Below, in pieces: positions 41,998 to 50,714 of a DNA stretch of 64,000 bases. How positions within the stretch are numbered: position 1 is the first letter of the stretch; each line of letters opens with the position of its first letter. Below the pieces are notes generated by a model that saw only the letters and a program-made list of their open reading frames with translations, did not search any database and was not told the origin of the DNA. Made by a program: the position numbers and the translations under genes. Source of the DNA: Neobacillus mesonae (GTDB lineage: Bacteria; Bacillota; Bacilli; Bacillales; Cytobacillaceae); NCBI RefSeq assembly GCF_023715155.1, contig NZ_JAMBNQ010000009.1:1-64000 (forward strand), read 5' to 3'.

Positions 41998-43553
41998 TGG
42001 ATCTTGGTACATTGTTTGAATTTGCTGTGAATCGGTTCCCAGATAAAACGGCCATCGTAGAAGATCATAGACGGTTCACCTATCATGAATTTAACCAGCA
42101 AATTAATAAACTGGCTTTTTCCTTACAGCAAAAAGGGGTTGAAAAAGGAGACCGGGTGGTTATTATTTTGAAAAACCGCCTGGAGATGGTTGCACTTTAC
42201 TGGGCAGTCCAAAAGATTGGGGCTGTTTTTACTCCAATCAATTTCCGGCTGTCAACCGAGGAAGTTGCTTATTGTGTCAATAATGCGGATGCCAAAGCCG
42301 TGATTTACGAACCAAGCAGCCAGGATGCAGCACTCTCGGGTGAATATGCACACAAGCCGCTGTTAATCAGTGTATTAGGTGCAGCAGGAGCTGATGTAAC
42401 GTATGAACAGCTGCTGAATCACGACCAGGAAAACTTTAACCGCCCTTCCATTCAATTTGATGATCCTTGCCTCATGTTATATACATCTGGCACAACAGGA
42501 AAGCCAAAAGGGGTTCCAAGAAGCCATAAAAATGAATACAGTGCAGCCGTGGCCCATATTATTCAAAATCAATATGTCCTCCATGAAGGGACATTGGGGG
42601 TCATGCCGCTCTATCATACAATGGGGATGCGTTCCCTTTTATCGATGGCCTTCATCAATGGAAAATTAGTAATGATTCCTGATAACGACAATCTAAAAAT
42701 GCTGACAGCGCTGGAAAAAGAAGAGATCACTTGTGTTTACTTAGTTCCAACAATTATTCATGATTTATTGCATCATAAGGATTTTTCTAAGTTTAACTTA
42801 CAGAAACTTCGGAAAATTGGATATGCCGGGGCATCGATGACGACCGAATTAACAAAGGACGTTTACAAGAAACTGAAGCCGGATGTATTTGTGAATCATT
42901 ATGGCAGCACAGAGGTATATACCTTCTCTATTTGCAGCTATTTGGATAAGAAACCAGGTTGTGCCGGGAAACCTGGATTCCACCAGCAGTTAAGGCTGGT
43001 TACTCCTGACCCGGAAGGCTATTCAACTCCTGATGATCTGGTTCCCCAAGGAACTCCTGGAGAAATCATTGTCAATATTGATTCTATCGAAGCTTTTCAG
43101 GGGTATTGGAACCGCCCGGATGCCAATCAAAAGGCGATTCGAAATGGCTGGTATTTTACCGGAGATATGGGAGTACTGGATGAAGACGGTGATTTATACG
43201 TAGTCGGCCGCGTAGATGACATGATTATTTCAGGCGGTGAAAACATCCATCCACTTGAAGTGGAAGATGTCATAACCTCTCACCCGGAGGTGTTAGAAAC
43301 AGCCGTGGTGGGTGTGCCGGATGAACGTTTTGGTGAGAAGGTTGTGGCATTTGTCGTCACCAGAAATAACAATCTGACAGCTGCTGAATTGGATCAGCAT
43401 TGTAAAGCATCTGGAAGCCTGGCAAACTTCAAACGGCCAAGAGACTATCATTTTGTATCAGAAATTCCAAAGAGTCCTGTTGGAAAAATTTTAAGAAGAA
43501 AATTAAAAGAAAACTATGAAACCTATACGAGTAAAGAGGAGAGTGTAAGTTAA
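41997..43553 (+). CDS. hmfD: Acyl-CoA ligase, HmfD-like (2-furoyl-CoA synthetase)
   Basis: 518 residues, ANL superfamily: YTSGTTGKPKGVPRSH near 163, NHYGSTEVYTF near 300, YFTGDMG and VGRVDDM near 383-408, and Lys in VGKILRRKL near 500. GTG start overlaps the hmfC stop by one base and its own stop overlaps hmfE by one base, so the three proteins are made together. In the inferred route it forms 2-furoyl-CoA, the substrate of the hydroxylase encoded just upstream. It is the closest paralogue of the ligase at 29643. Confidence 0.85.
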   Translation: MDLGTLFEFAVNRFPDKTAIVEDHRRFTYHEFNQQINKLAFSLQQKGVEKGDRVVIILKNRLEMVALYWAVQKIGAVFTPINFRLSTEEVAYCVNNADAKAVIYEPSSQDAALSGEYAHKPLLISVLGAAGADVTYEQLLNHDQENFNRPSIQFDDPCLMLYTSGTTGKPKGVPRSHKNEYSAAVAHIIQNQYVLHEGTLGVMPLYHTMGMRSLLSMAFINGKLVMIPDNDNLKMLTALEKEEITCVYLVPTIIHDLLHHKDFSKFNLQKLRKIGYAGASMTTELTKDVYKKLKPDVFVNHYGSTEVYTFSICSYLDKKPGCAGKPGFHQQLRLVTPDPEGYSTPDDLVPQGTPGEIIVNIDSIEAFQGYWNRPDANQKAIRNGWYFTGDMGVLDEDGDLYVVGRVDDMIISGGENIHPLEVEDVITSHPEVLETAVVGVPDERFGEKVVAFVVTRNNNLTAAELDQHCKASGSLANFKRPRDYHFVSEIPKSPVGKILRRKLKENYETYTSKEESVS

Positions 43554-44353
43554 TGACAACAGTTAATAACAATACGTATCAATGGGATCGCATTTCAGTA
43601 GAGAAAAATAAAGAAGCAGGAACAGCAACCATTATTTTAGACCGTCCAGAAAAAATGAATACCATCAGCTTTATTGCCCGTTCCCATCTGAATCAAATTT
43701 TTGCAGAATTAGAGCAGGATCAGGAAGTTCGCGTGATTATCATTAAAGGGGCTGGAGAAAAAGCGTTCAGTTCAGGCGGTAATATTGCTCAGTTTATGGA
43801 GCAGCATCCTTCTGTCCTTTCAGAGCTGCATTTAAATGTGGCGGCACCTGAACGTTCATCTAAACCTGTTATTGCACAGCTTCAAGGCTATACCTTTGGA
43901 GTAGGACTTGAAATCGCAATGGCCTGTGATTTCCGTGTAGCGGCAGATAATACACTGATTGCATTGCCGGAAGTCAATCTTGGCATGATTCCTGGAAGCG
44001 GCGGCTCACAGCGTATTGCGAAAATCGCCGGTGTCGGCCGTGCAAAAGATATGATCATGAGAGGACGCCGTGTTCCTGCGCAAGAAGCCTATCAATGGGG
44101 ACTATTGACAACTGTTACTACTCCGGAAAAACTAGAAGAAGAAGTGGCTAAACTTGTAGCAGATCTAACAAGACTTTCTCCTATGACATTAAAAGTATTA
44201 AAGCGTGTCCTGAATGCTTCACAAGATTCATCACTAAGCATGGGAATGGAAATTGAAGGTTTTGCATATGGCATGCTGCGTTCAACCCATGACTTCGGTG
44301 AAGGCGTAGACGCGTTTGTCAATAAGAGAAAACCAACTTTTACCGGCGAGTGA
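43553..44353 (+). CDS. hmfE: Crotonase-fold hydrolase, HmfE-like (2-oxoglutaroyl-CoA hydrolase)
   Basis: 266 residues, enoyl-CoA hydratase/isomerase superfamily. Oxyanion-hole motifs AFSSGGNIAQF near 71 and GYTFGVGLEIAMACDFRVA near 114; ALPEVNLGMIPGSGGSQRI near 142. SSGGNI replaces the usual SAGADL, and PGSGG replaces PGxGGTQ, features I recall from HmfE-type hydrolases. In the furan route it releases 2-oxoglutarate from its CoA ester. Last gene of the xdhC-hmfABCDE operon; a strong hairpin follows. Confidence 0.82.
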   Translation: MTTVNNNTYQWDRISVEKNKEAGTATIILDRPEKMNTISFIARSHLNQIFAELEQDQEVRVIIIKGAGEKAFSSGGNIAQFMEQHPSVLSELHLNVAAPERSSKPVIAQLQGYTFGVGLEIAMACDFRVAADNTLIALPEVNLGMIPGSGGSQRIAKIAGVGRAKDMIMRGRRVPAQEAYQWGLLTTVTTPEKLEEEVAKLVADLTRLSPMTLKVLKRVLNASQDSSLSMGMEIEGFAYGMLRSTHDFGEGVDAFVNKRKPTFTGE

Positions 44354-44367
44354 TTCGTGTTAAGATG

Positions 44368-44404
44368 ATGAACAAGGTGAAACCATATCACCTTGTTCAT
44401 TTAA
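44368..44404 (+). terminator. Terminator after hmfE
   Basis: ATGAACAAGGTGA (44368-44380) / TCACCTTGTTCAT (44388-44400), perfect 13-bp stem; the following TTTAAAT is a weak T tract. Confidence 0.75.
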
Positions 44405-44418
44405 ATCTTGCATTTTAT

Positions 44419-44432
44419 GGAAATCGCTTTCA
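44419..44432 (+). promoter_or_regulatory. cre-like site upstream of benE
   Basis: GGAAATCGCTTTCA matches TGWAANCGNTNWCA at all defined positions but the first. It lies 230 bases before benE in a 310-base gap that holds no gene, so CcpA may repress benE. Confidence 0.5.
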
Positions 44433-44664
44433 TGATTATTGAACTGCTTCACCCATGCTTTGTAAAAAAAACAGGTGACTGCATCCATTCAACTAAATCA
44501 TTTCAAAAAGAGCAATACCTCTAGTAGTACATCCACTGTTTAGTCTGTTTTATTTTGCTGGTTTTGGTTTTGTTACGTCTAAATAACATTTCTTTACTTC
44601 TTTTCAACTGTTTCTAATCTCAATGGTATTAATAGATTTTTAGACATATTAAGGGGTGAAATAT

Positions 44665-45918
44665 ATGAAATATTCAATTGGCGAAAGTATAAAATTATTA
44701 CCAAAGTATTTGAATGCAAATACAATCAGTGCTGGCACACTTGCTGCTATATTTGGCTGTACCGGCCCGGCTTTAATCATTATTGGCGGTGCAAAAGATG
44801 CAGGGCTGTCAATGGAACAGACGATTTCCTGGTTATTTGCCGTTTATTTCTTTGGAGCCTTAATTGGACTTTATTTAGCCTTAAAATACCGGCAGCCGAT
44901 TGTAGGAGCCTATTCTATACCAGGTGCTGTTTTAGTCGCTGCAGGCTTGCAGCACTACTCACTCAGTGAAATATCGGGCGCCTATTTTGCAGCTGGTGTA
45001 ATCGTATTTCTGATGGGAATTTCCGGCCTGATTGGAAAGGCGATGAAATGGATTCCAGTACCGATTGTTATGGCCATGATTGTAGGGGCCATGATTCGTT
45101 TTGGTACAGGTATGATTACTTCACTTAAAGACACGCCAATCATTGCAGGTGCGGCTATTGTTGTGTATTTGCTATCTTCCCGTTTTCTTAAAAAGGTGCC
45201 GCCAATTTTAACGTCTTTTGTTGTGGGGGTTATTTTGGTAGCCGTGATGGGGGATTTCCAATCAACCAATATTAATGCAGGATTATCCTTACCACATCTA
45301 TTATTGCCAACGTTTAATATTGATGCCATTATTTCCGTTGGCATCCCGCTCGCTCTTTTGGTTATTGGAGCAGAGAATGCTCAGGCAATCGGTGTTTTGA
45401 TGGCGGAAGACTACAAGCCGCCAATCAATTCTATGACAATCTGGAGCGGAATTGGCGGAATGATTACTTCCTTTTTTGGTGCACATAATGCGAATATCGC
45501 AGGCCCGATGACAGCTATTTGTTCATCAAAAGAATCCGGCGAAAATAAAGAAGGACGATACGCTGCTGTCGTGGTTAATGCGGTATTATTCGGCGGATTT
45601 GGGATTATTGCAGGAGTTGCGGTGTCCTTTGTAACTGCTTTACCAGGGGCATTAGTTTCAACCGTATCAGGCTTGGCGATGATTGGAGTACTGGTAAGCT
45701 CGCTGCAAGCATCCTTCTCTGAGACAAAGTTCCAAATCGGCGCTTTCTTTTCACTGGTCATTGCCATGTCAGGAATTAGCTTCTTCGGCATCAGCTCCCC
45801 ATTCTGGGCACTGATCGGCGGAGTTGTCGTATCCCTTATTATTGAAAAGGCAGACTTTGATTCTTTCAAATCAGAGGTTAAATCCGGCGATGTAACGGAT
45901 ATAGAAAATGCAGTTTAA
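44665..45918 (+). CDS. benE: BenE-family (benzoate/proton symporter-like) permease
   Basis: 417 residues with about 12 helices. Family features: NANTISAGTLAAIFGCTGPALII near 15-37, PIVGAYSIPGAVLVAAG near 82-98, FGAHNANIAGPMTAICSS near 275. BenE proteins take up benzoate with protons; here, just after hmfE, furoate or a similar ring acid is a reasonable cargo by inference. ATG 44665 is chosen (AAGGGG 9 bases before); GTG 44656 would abut the ribosome site. It has its own terminator and a cre-like site upstream. Confidence 0.87.
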   Translation: MKYSIGESIKLLPKYLNANTISAGTLAAIFGCTGPALIIIGGAKDAGLSMEQTISWLFAVYFFGALIGLYLALKYRQPIVGAYSIPGAVLVAAGLQHYSLSEISGAYFAAGVIVFLMGISGLIGKAMKWIPVPIVMAMIVGAMIRFGTGMITSLKDTPIIAGAAIVVYLLSSRFLKKVPPILTSFVVGVILVAVMGDFQSTNINAGLSLPHLLLPTFNIDAIISVGIPLALLVIGAENAQAIGVLMAEDYKPPINSMTIWSGIGGMITSFFGAHNANIAGPMTAICSSKESGENKEGRYAAVVVNAVLFGGFGIIAGVAVSFVTALPGALVSTVSGLAMIGVLVSSLQASFSETKFQIGAFFSLVIAMSGISFFGISSPFWALIGGVVVSLIIEKADFDSFKSEVKSGDVTDIENAV

Positions 45919-45925
45919 AAAGGAG

Positions 45926-45955
45926 GCACCTTCTTCAATGGAGAAGGTGCTTTTT
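45926..45955 (+). terminator. Terminator after benE
   Basis: GCACCTTCT (45926-45934) / AGAAGGTGC (45942-45950) followed by TTTTT. Confidence 0.88.
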
Positions 45956-45969
45956 ATATGTGGTTTAAA

Positions 45970-46410
45970 TAATTGGGGGTTATGCGTAAGTAATCAGGGG
46001 TTAACCGCAAGTAATGTGGCAAGCGCAAGTAAACGCGGGTTATGCACAAGAAAAACGGCCTTATCCGCAAGAAACAAGGGTTTAACCGCAAGTAAACTTC
46101 GCCCATGCAAGTAAACGCGGGTTATGAGCAAGAAAAACGGCTTTATCCGCAAGAAACAAGGGTTTAACCGCAAGTAAATTTTGCCCACGCAAGTAAACGA
46201 GGGTTATGAGCAAGAAAAGCAGCCTTATCCGCAAGAAACAAGGATTTAACCGCAAGTAAACTTCGCTCATGCAAGTAAACGCGGGTTATGAGCAAGAAAA
46301 ACGGCTATATTCGCAAAAAACAAGGGGTTAACCGCAAGTAAACCTTGCCCATACAAGTAAACGCAAGTAAAAAAAGTTCCCCTACCCGCAAATATTGTGA
46401 AGCTGTCCGC
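45970..46410. repeat. Tandem array, 82-bp period (family B)
   Basis: The word GCAAGTAAACGCGGGTTATG recurs at 46025, 46107, 46189, 46271 and in a decayed form at 46353, exactly 82 bases apart, giving a little over four units with degenerate flanks. Each unit contains several short words CGCAAGTAAA, CGCAAGAAAC, GAGCAAGAAA and a GCGGGTTA...TTTAACCGC inverted repeat. 82 is not a multiple of three. The leftward open frames across it have no ribosome sites. It fills the gap between benE and the nitrilase-family gene. Confidence 0.88.
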
Positions 46411-46542
46411 AAGTTAAGGCGTGAAAAACATAATGAATCGATTTTTCGAATAATTAATGCCTTCATAAGTCAGCCGGATTATAATATAGTGGAGTAATAT
46501 AAAATAATTGATTTTTTGAAGCAGTGTACAGGAGGTATTTCA

Positions 46543-47337
46543 TTGAAAATAGCCATTGCACAATTATCTACAAGTGTTGATAAAACCGCCAATTTAGAAA
46601 AAGCACGACAATTCATTGCGAAGGCTAAAAGCTTTGGGGCGGATTTTGTGGTGCTCCCTGAATATTATATGGCATTGGCCACCCCGAAATCTGGTGTGAC
46701 GCCGGCGGAAGCTGCCGAGCCGCTTGATGGGCCGTTTGTCTCTGCGCTGAAGGATGAGGCACGGGAAAAGGAAATCTACGTTATTTGCGGAACTTATGAA
46801 TCAAAGCCTGAAGATGTGATGCGTGCTTATAATACGACCGTCCTGATTGACCGTTCGGGAAAGCTGGTCCATTCTTATCGGAAAACCCATTTATATGACG
46901 CCTTTAGTTTTAAGGAATCAGATACGATTATTCCGGGTGAAAATCCATATAAAGTAGTAGAAACAGAGTTTGGGAAAATCGGTTTAATGGTCTGCTATGA
47001 ACTGAGATTTCCGGAAATTGCAAGACAATTTGCCCTTCAGGAAGCAGATATCCTGTTTGTCCCTGCCGGATGGATTGCGGGACCAATGAAAGAGGATCAC
47101 TGGCAGACATTGCTTCGTGCGAGAGCCATTGAAAATACAATGTTTGTCATTGGAGCCAATCTTGTCGGTCCTAGTTTCACCGGACGCAGTGCAGCGGTGG
47201 ACCCAATGGGGGTAATGATCGCAAGCGGGGGAGAAGAGGAAACGTTAATTTTGGCTGATATCGATGTCAATCGAATTCGACAGGTTCGAGAAAAACTGCC
47301 AAGCGTAAAAGACCGCAGACCTGAATTTTATGCTTAA
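46543..47337 (+). CDS. Nitrilase-superfamily amidohydrolase
   Basis: 264 residues. The Glu-Lys-Cys triad is visible: VVLPEYYM (Glu near 44), YRKTHLYDAF (Lys near 113) and GLMVCYELRFPE (Cys near 148). Length and motifs fit the omega-amidase/NIT2 and YafV-like branch that hydrolyses small amides such as 2-oxoglutaramate. I choose TTG 46543 because CAGGAGG lies 5-6 bases before it; the frame open from 46516 runs through that site. The gene stands alone with its own terminator. If 2-oxoglutaramate is the substrate, the product joins the furan route at 2-oxoglutarate, which is speculative. Confidence 0.85.
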   Translation: MKIAIAQLSTSVDKTANLEKARQFIAKAKSFGADFVVLPEYYMALATPKSGVTPAEAAEPLDGPFVSALKDEAREKEIYVICGTYESKPEDVMRAYNTTVLIDRSGKLVHSYRKTHLYDAFSFKESDTIIPGENPYKVVETEFGKIGLMVCYELRFPEIARQFALQEADILFVPAGWIAGPMKEDHWQTLLRARAIENTMFVIGANLVGPSFTGRSAAVDPMGVMIASGGEEETLILADIDVNRIRQVREKLPSVKDRRPEFYA

Positions 47338-47355
47338 ATTAGCAAGCTGAATAAG

Positions 47356-47394
47356 AAAAGCTGATGGAAGTTTTGTTCTTTCATCAGCTTTTTT
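47356..47394 (+). terminator. Terminator after the nitrilase-family gene
   Basis: AAAAGCTGATGGAAG pairs with CTTTCATCAGCTTTTTT (one bulge) and runs into a T tract. Confidence 0.8.
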
Positions 47395-47542
47395 AATTCA
47401 TTTTAAGATTGGACTGGAAAAGACGATACTAGCTGCAACGGAACAACGTCATATCATAGACCAGCGTTTAAATGGCATGGCTAATTGAAAAATGGGTCAA
47501 ATTTATCTGGCCGTTAGTCAAAAAAATGCATTCAAAATGATA

Positions 47543-48904
47543 TTAAAGTGATTTGGTATACTCACCCAGGGCATAAATCACATGGCAGGTACAAATAATT
47601 CCGTTAAAAAAGTGATCAATTTCCAAATTCTCATTAGGAGCATGATTGGCTTGGTCAAAGTTCGCATATGGCACAATAATGGAGGGAACTCCTAAAATTT
47701 TGGTCCATACATAATCTGGAAGTGAGCTCCCTAGGCTTGGCTGAATCAGCGGCTGCTCTTGAAATGCGTTCTCAACGGCATTTACTATCACTTCTACGAT
47801 TTTTAGATCTGCAGGAGTTCTTGAAGGATCCATAGAACCTAAACATTTCACCTCAATGGCGGGATCATGCTTTTGGACATGCCGGCAGATTTTCTCGTAA
47901 ATATCTTTGGGATCCTGATCCACAACGAGGCGCACATCCATTTTAACTGTGGCGGAAGCCGGAATAATCGTTTTCATTCCTTCCCCAGTGTACCCGCTTT
48001 GTAACCCGTTTATATTAAAGGTTGGTTCCATTGTCAGTTTACGATAATAGGTTTCGCCATCCATTTGTAAATGAGGATAGCCGATTTTCCTTCCAATATC
48101 TTCGCTGTTAAAAGGCAGGGATTGAAGCAGTTCTTTTTCCCGCTTGGAAGGCGGGCGAATATTATCGTAAAATCCGTCAATTAATACTTGTCCGTCTTTA
48201 TTCCGCATGGTTTGCAGTAAATCGATGAGTCTCCACGCCGGGTTTGGAAGAATATTTCCGGTGTTCCCTGAATGGTTATCCCTGTCTGCTCCATAGGCTG
48301 TCAATTCAAGGTCAAGCGATCCCCTTGCCCCTAATAAAATCAGCTGGCGGCCGCTATAATGTGATGAACCATCGGCAGTATAAACCAGATCTGCTTTTAG
48401 TAATTCTTTATTCTCTTTGACGAACAAAGCAAGATGCGGGCTCCCATTTTCCTCTTCCCCTTCAAATACAAACTTTATATTAATAGGAAGGTTTTTGAAA
48501 ATCTCTAAATAGGTTTTTACCGCAAGAAGCTGGGCCATCAGCTGGCCTTTGTTATCACCTGCACCGCGGCAATAGATCCGTCCATCTCGGATCGTTGGCT
48601 CGAAAGGCGGGGACAGCCATTCGTCTAACGGCTCTGGGGGCTGTACATCATAATGCCCATAAAGAAGCAGTGTGAAGTGATTCTCTTCCTTCATAATTTC
48701 ACCATATACCACGGGATGTCCCTCGGTTTTTAGAACTTGGGCAGAAATCCCAAAGCCCTCCATCATGTTTTTAAGGAATTCTGCACATTCTGCTATCCCA
48801 ATATTTTGTGTACTAATACTTTTTTGACGTAAAAAGGCAAATAATTGTTGTAAGTATTCATCCTTTTTAGGAAGTAGAATTTCCTGGATTTTATCTAAAT
48901 GCAT
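47543..48904 (-). CDS. M20-family dipeptidase-like metallopeptidase
   Basis: 453 residues. Two-zinc M20 fold: LLYGHYDVQPPEPLDEW near 80-96, GAGDNKGQLMAQL near 115, the catalytic FEGEEENGSP near 147-156, a dimerisation insert in the middle, and NHAPNEN near the C-terminus with the last His ligand. YGHYDVQPxxPxxxW is the pattern of the CNDP/ArgE-like dipeptidase subgroup. It cleaves dipeptides or N-acyl amino acids in the cytoplasm; the precise substrate is open. It is the only gene in its transcription unit and reads leftward. Confidence 0.88.
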   Translation of the reverse strand: MHLDKIQEILLPKKDEYLQQLFAFLRQKSISTQNIGIAECAEFLKNMMEGFGISAQVLKTEGHPVVYGEIMKEENHFTLLLYGHYDVQPPEPLDEWLSPPFEPTIRDGRIYCRGAGDNKGQLMAQLLAVKTYLEIFKNLPINIKFVFEGEEENGSPHLALFVKENKELLKADLVYTADGSSHYSGRQLILLGARGSLDLELTAYGADRDNHSGNTGNILPNPAWRLIDLLQTMRNKDGQVLIDGFYDNIRPPSKREKELLQSLPFNSEDIGRKIGYPHLQMDGETYYRKLTMEPTFNINGLQSGYTGEGMKTIIPASATVKMDVRLVVDQDPKDIYEKICRHVQKHDPAIEVKCLGSMDPSRTPADLKIVEVIVNAVENAFQEQPLIQPSLGSSLPDYVWTKILGVPSIIVPYANFDQANHAPNENLEIDHFFNGIICTCHVIYALGEYTKSL

Positions 48905-49012
48905 GACATGTACCTTGCCTTCTATAAATTAGTGTCAGTAGTTAACCTATTAGAATTTTAAAGCATTAAAGTGACATGTGCTAATCAAATTTTGATAGAG
49001 CAAAGGGACTTC

Positions 49013-49693
49013 CTATTTGTTACCTATTTTTACGTCCTCTTCCCCTCCGATAATGACAGTGTCTGTCATTCCAAGAAAAAGTCCCGTTTCCACAACCCCT
49101 GACAAAAGCTTTAACTCCTTATGTAAATCAGCTGGATTTGAAATAGAGCCAAACGGACAATCTAAAATATAGTTGCCGTTATCGGAAACAAAGGTTTGTC
49201 CCTCTTTTTTTCTCAAAATAGGAGTTACACCAAGCGTAGCGATCCGTTGAGATGTGGTTTCCCAGCCGAAAGGAACGACTTCAACTGGAAGCGGGAATTT
49301 CCCTAATTGGGATACCATCTTGGATTCGTCTGCAATAATCATTACTTTTTTTGCCTGCATGGCGACCAATTTTTCACGTAAAAGTGCACCGCCGCCGCCT
49401 TTTATGAGGTTGAAATCGGGATCAATTTCATCCGCTCCGTCAATCGCCAAATCAAGGGATTGAACCTCGGAAAAATTGGTCAGCGGAATATTGAATTCCT
49501 TAGCCCAGTCTTCTGTCTGTGTGGAAGTTGGGATTCCTTTTATATCCAGACCTTCGTTTACCCATTCGCCTAATCTCTTTAACGTCCAGTAAACCGTTGA
49601 CCCGGTGCCTAATCCAAGAACCATCCCATCCTGAACAAATTCTGCTGCCTTATCTCCGGCTGCTTTTTTCATTGCGTCTACTTTATTTAACAT
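49013..49693 (-). CDS. rpiA: Ribose-5-phosphate isomerase A
   Basis: 226 residues from ATG 49693, which has AGAGGTG 7 bases ahead; the frame is open to 49792 but without a ribosome site. Interconverts ribose 5-phosphate and ribulose 5-phosphate. Motifs: GLGTGSTVYWTLKRLGE near 26 (phosphate loop), IDGADEIDPDFNLIKGGGGALLREK near 80-104 (catalytic Asp, Lys, Glu) and ADESKMVSQLGKFPLPVEV. Full length, no defect. A housekeeping gene, convergent with nothing obvious. Confidence 0.95.
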   Translation of the reverse strand: MLNKVDAMKKAAGDKAAEFVQDGMVLGLGTGSTVYWTLKRLGEWVNEGLDIKGIPTSTQTEDWAKEFNIPLTNFSEVQSLDLAIDGADEIDPDFNLIKGGGGALLREKLVAMQAKKVMIIADESKMVSQLGKFPLPVEVVPFGWETTSQRIATLGVTPILRKKEGQTFVSDNGNYILDCPFGSISNPADLHKELKLLSGVVETGLFLGMTDTVIIGGEEDVKIGNK

Positions 49694-49894
49694 ACGTATC
49701 ACCTCTAAAAATTTAAGTGAAATCTGGGGAACAAGGGGGATTGTGTGTAATTCAATAAATGAAAAAGACCACCCTATTCTAAGAGCGGCCATAAAAGTCC
49801 TGTAGAAAAGAAAGTGATAATCCCGGAAACGTTATTTAGTATATTTTATATCGGCCTTTTTTAAACATACCACGAACGGCAAATGAACTTTTCT

Positions 49895-50614
49895 TTAGAT
49901 CCTTGCATTTTGAATAACCTGTTTCATCATTTCTCTATTGGGATAGTCAGCTTCATCATATTGCCTCATCACTTTTTCAGCATCAAAACGAACCCGTTCA
50001 ATAGAGGTGCGGAAATTGCCGTTCTCTATTTCAACCAGACCATAGGATGCCTTTTGCACACCGTCAAACGGGAGACCCACACTGCCGATATTCATGACAA
50101 CCTTTCCATTGATATATCGAATATAGGGACGGTGGATATGAGCGTAAATATAAATCCCGGCATCAGATGGCTTCATCAAGCGGGCGGATAGGGTTTCATC
50201 CTCCTCATTTGGGGGGACAACATCAAACAGGCTGTCAGGTGTTGCATGAAACGCGGCTATTTTCAGTCCTTCCACTTCTAACTTCAGATGGGTGGGCAGG
50301 TTTTTTAGATAGTCAAGGTCTTCCGAATTCAGATACTCTAAAGCCCATTCACGTTCCGAATTCATTAATTCCAATGCTTGGTCAGGAACCTCACCCTTGC
50401 GGACACCGCGGACGACCCACTCATCCGCATTCCCCTTAATCACCTCTGTATGTAAGGACCGAACCAAATCAAGCGACCGCTTCGGCTCCGGCCCGCGATA
50501 GCAAATATCGCCTAAAACATAAAGCTTGTCCACCTGTCTGTGCTTCAGATCTGATAGAACGGCATCAAGTGCCACAGCATTCCCGTGAATATCTGAAATA
50601 AAGGCTATCTTCAT
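49895..50614 (-). CDS. Calcineurin-like metallophosphoesterase (YfcE type)
   Basis: 239 residues from ATG 50614 (GAGGATT 9 bases before; the open frame to 50707 is unlikely to be translated). Metal ligands: SDIHGNAVALDAVL (DxH), VLGDICYRGPEP (GDxxxRG), IKGNADEWV (GN-D/H variant), FHATP, and YAHIHRPYI with NIGSVGLPFDG. Two-domain layout of the small bacterial phosphodiesterases; the substrate cannot be told from sequence. Directly upstream is the family C repeat array. Confidence 0.88.
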   Translation of the reverse strand: MKIAFISDIHGNAVALDAVLSDLKHRQVDKLYVLGDICYRGPEPKRSLDLVRSLHTEVIKGNADEWVVRGVRKGEVPDQALELMNSEREWALEYLNSEDLDYLKNLPTHLKLEVEGLKIAAFHATPDSLFDVVPPNEEDETLSARLMKPSDAGIYIYAHIHRPYIRYINGKVVMNIGSVGLPFDGVQKASYGLVEIENGNFRTSIERVRFDAEKVMRQYDEADYPNREMMKQVIQNARI

Positions 50615-50714
50615 AATGAAATCAATCCTCCAAAATATTCCTTTACTAAAATAGTACCATTGATTGATGTTGTTTTCTAGAAAAGGCATGCGTGCTGCTA
50701 GATTCAAGAGATAG

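Noticed and set aside
45994-46270. Leftward small hydrophobic ORFs of 62-64 codons
   Set aside because: They are two registers of the same 82-bp repeat, lack ribosome sites and have no family features.
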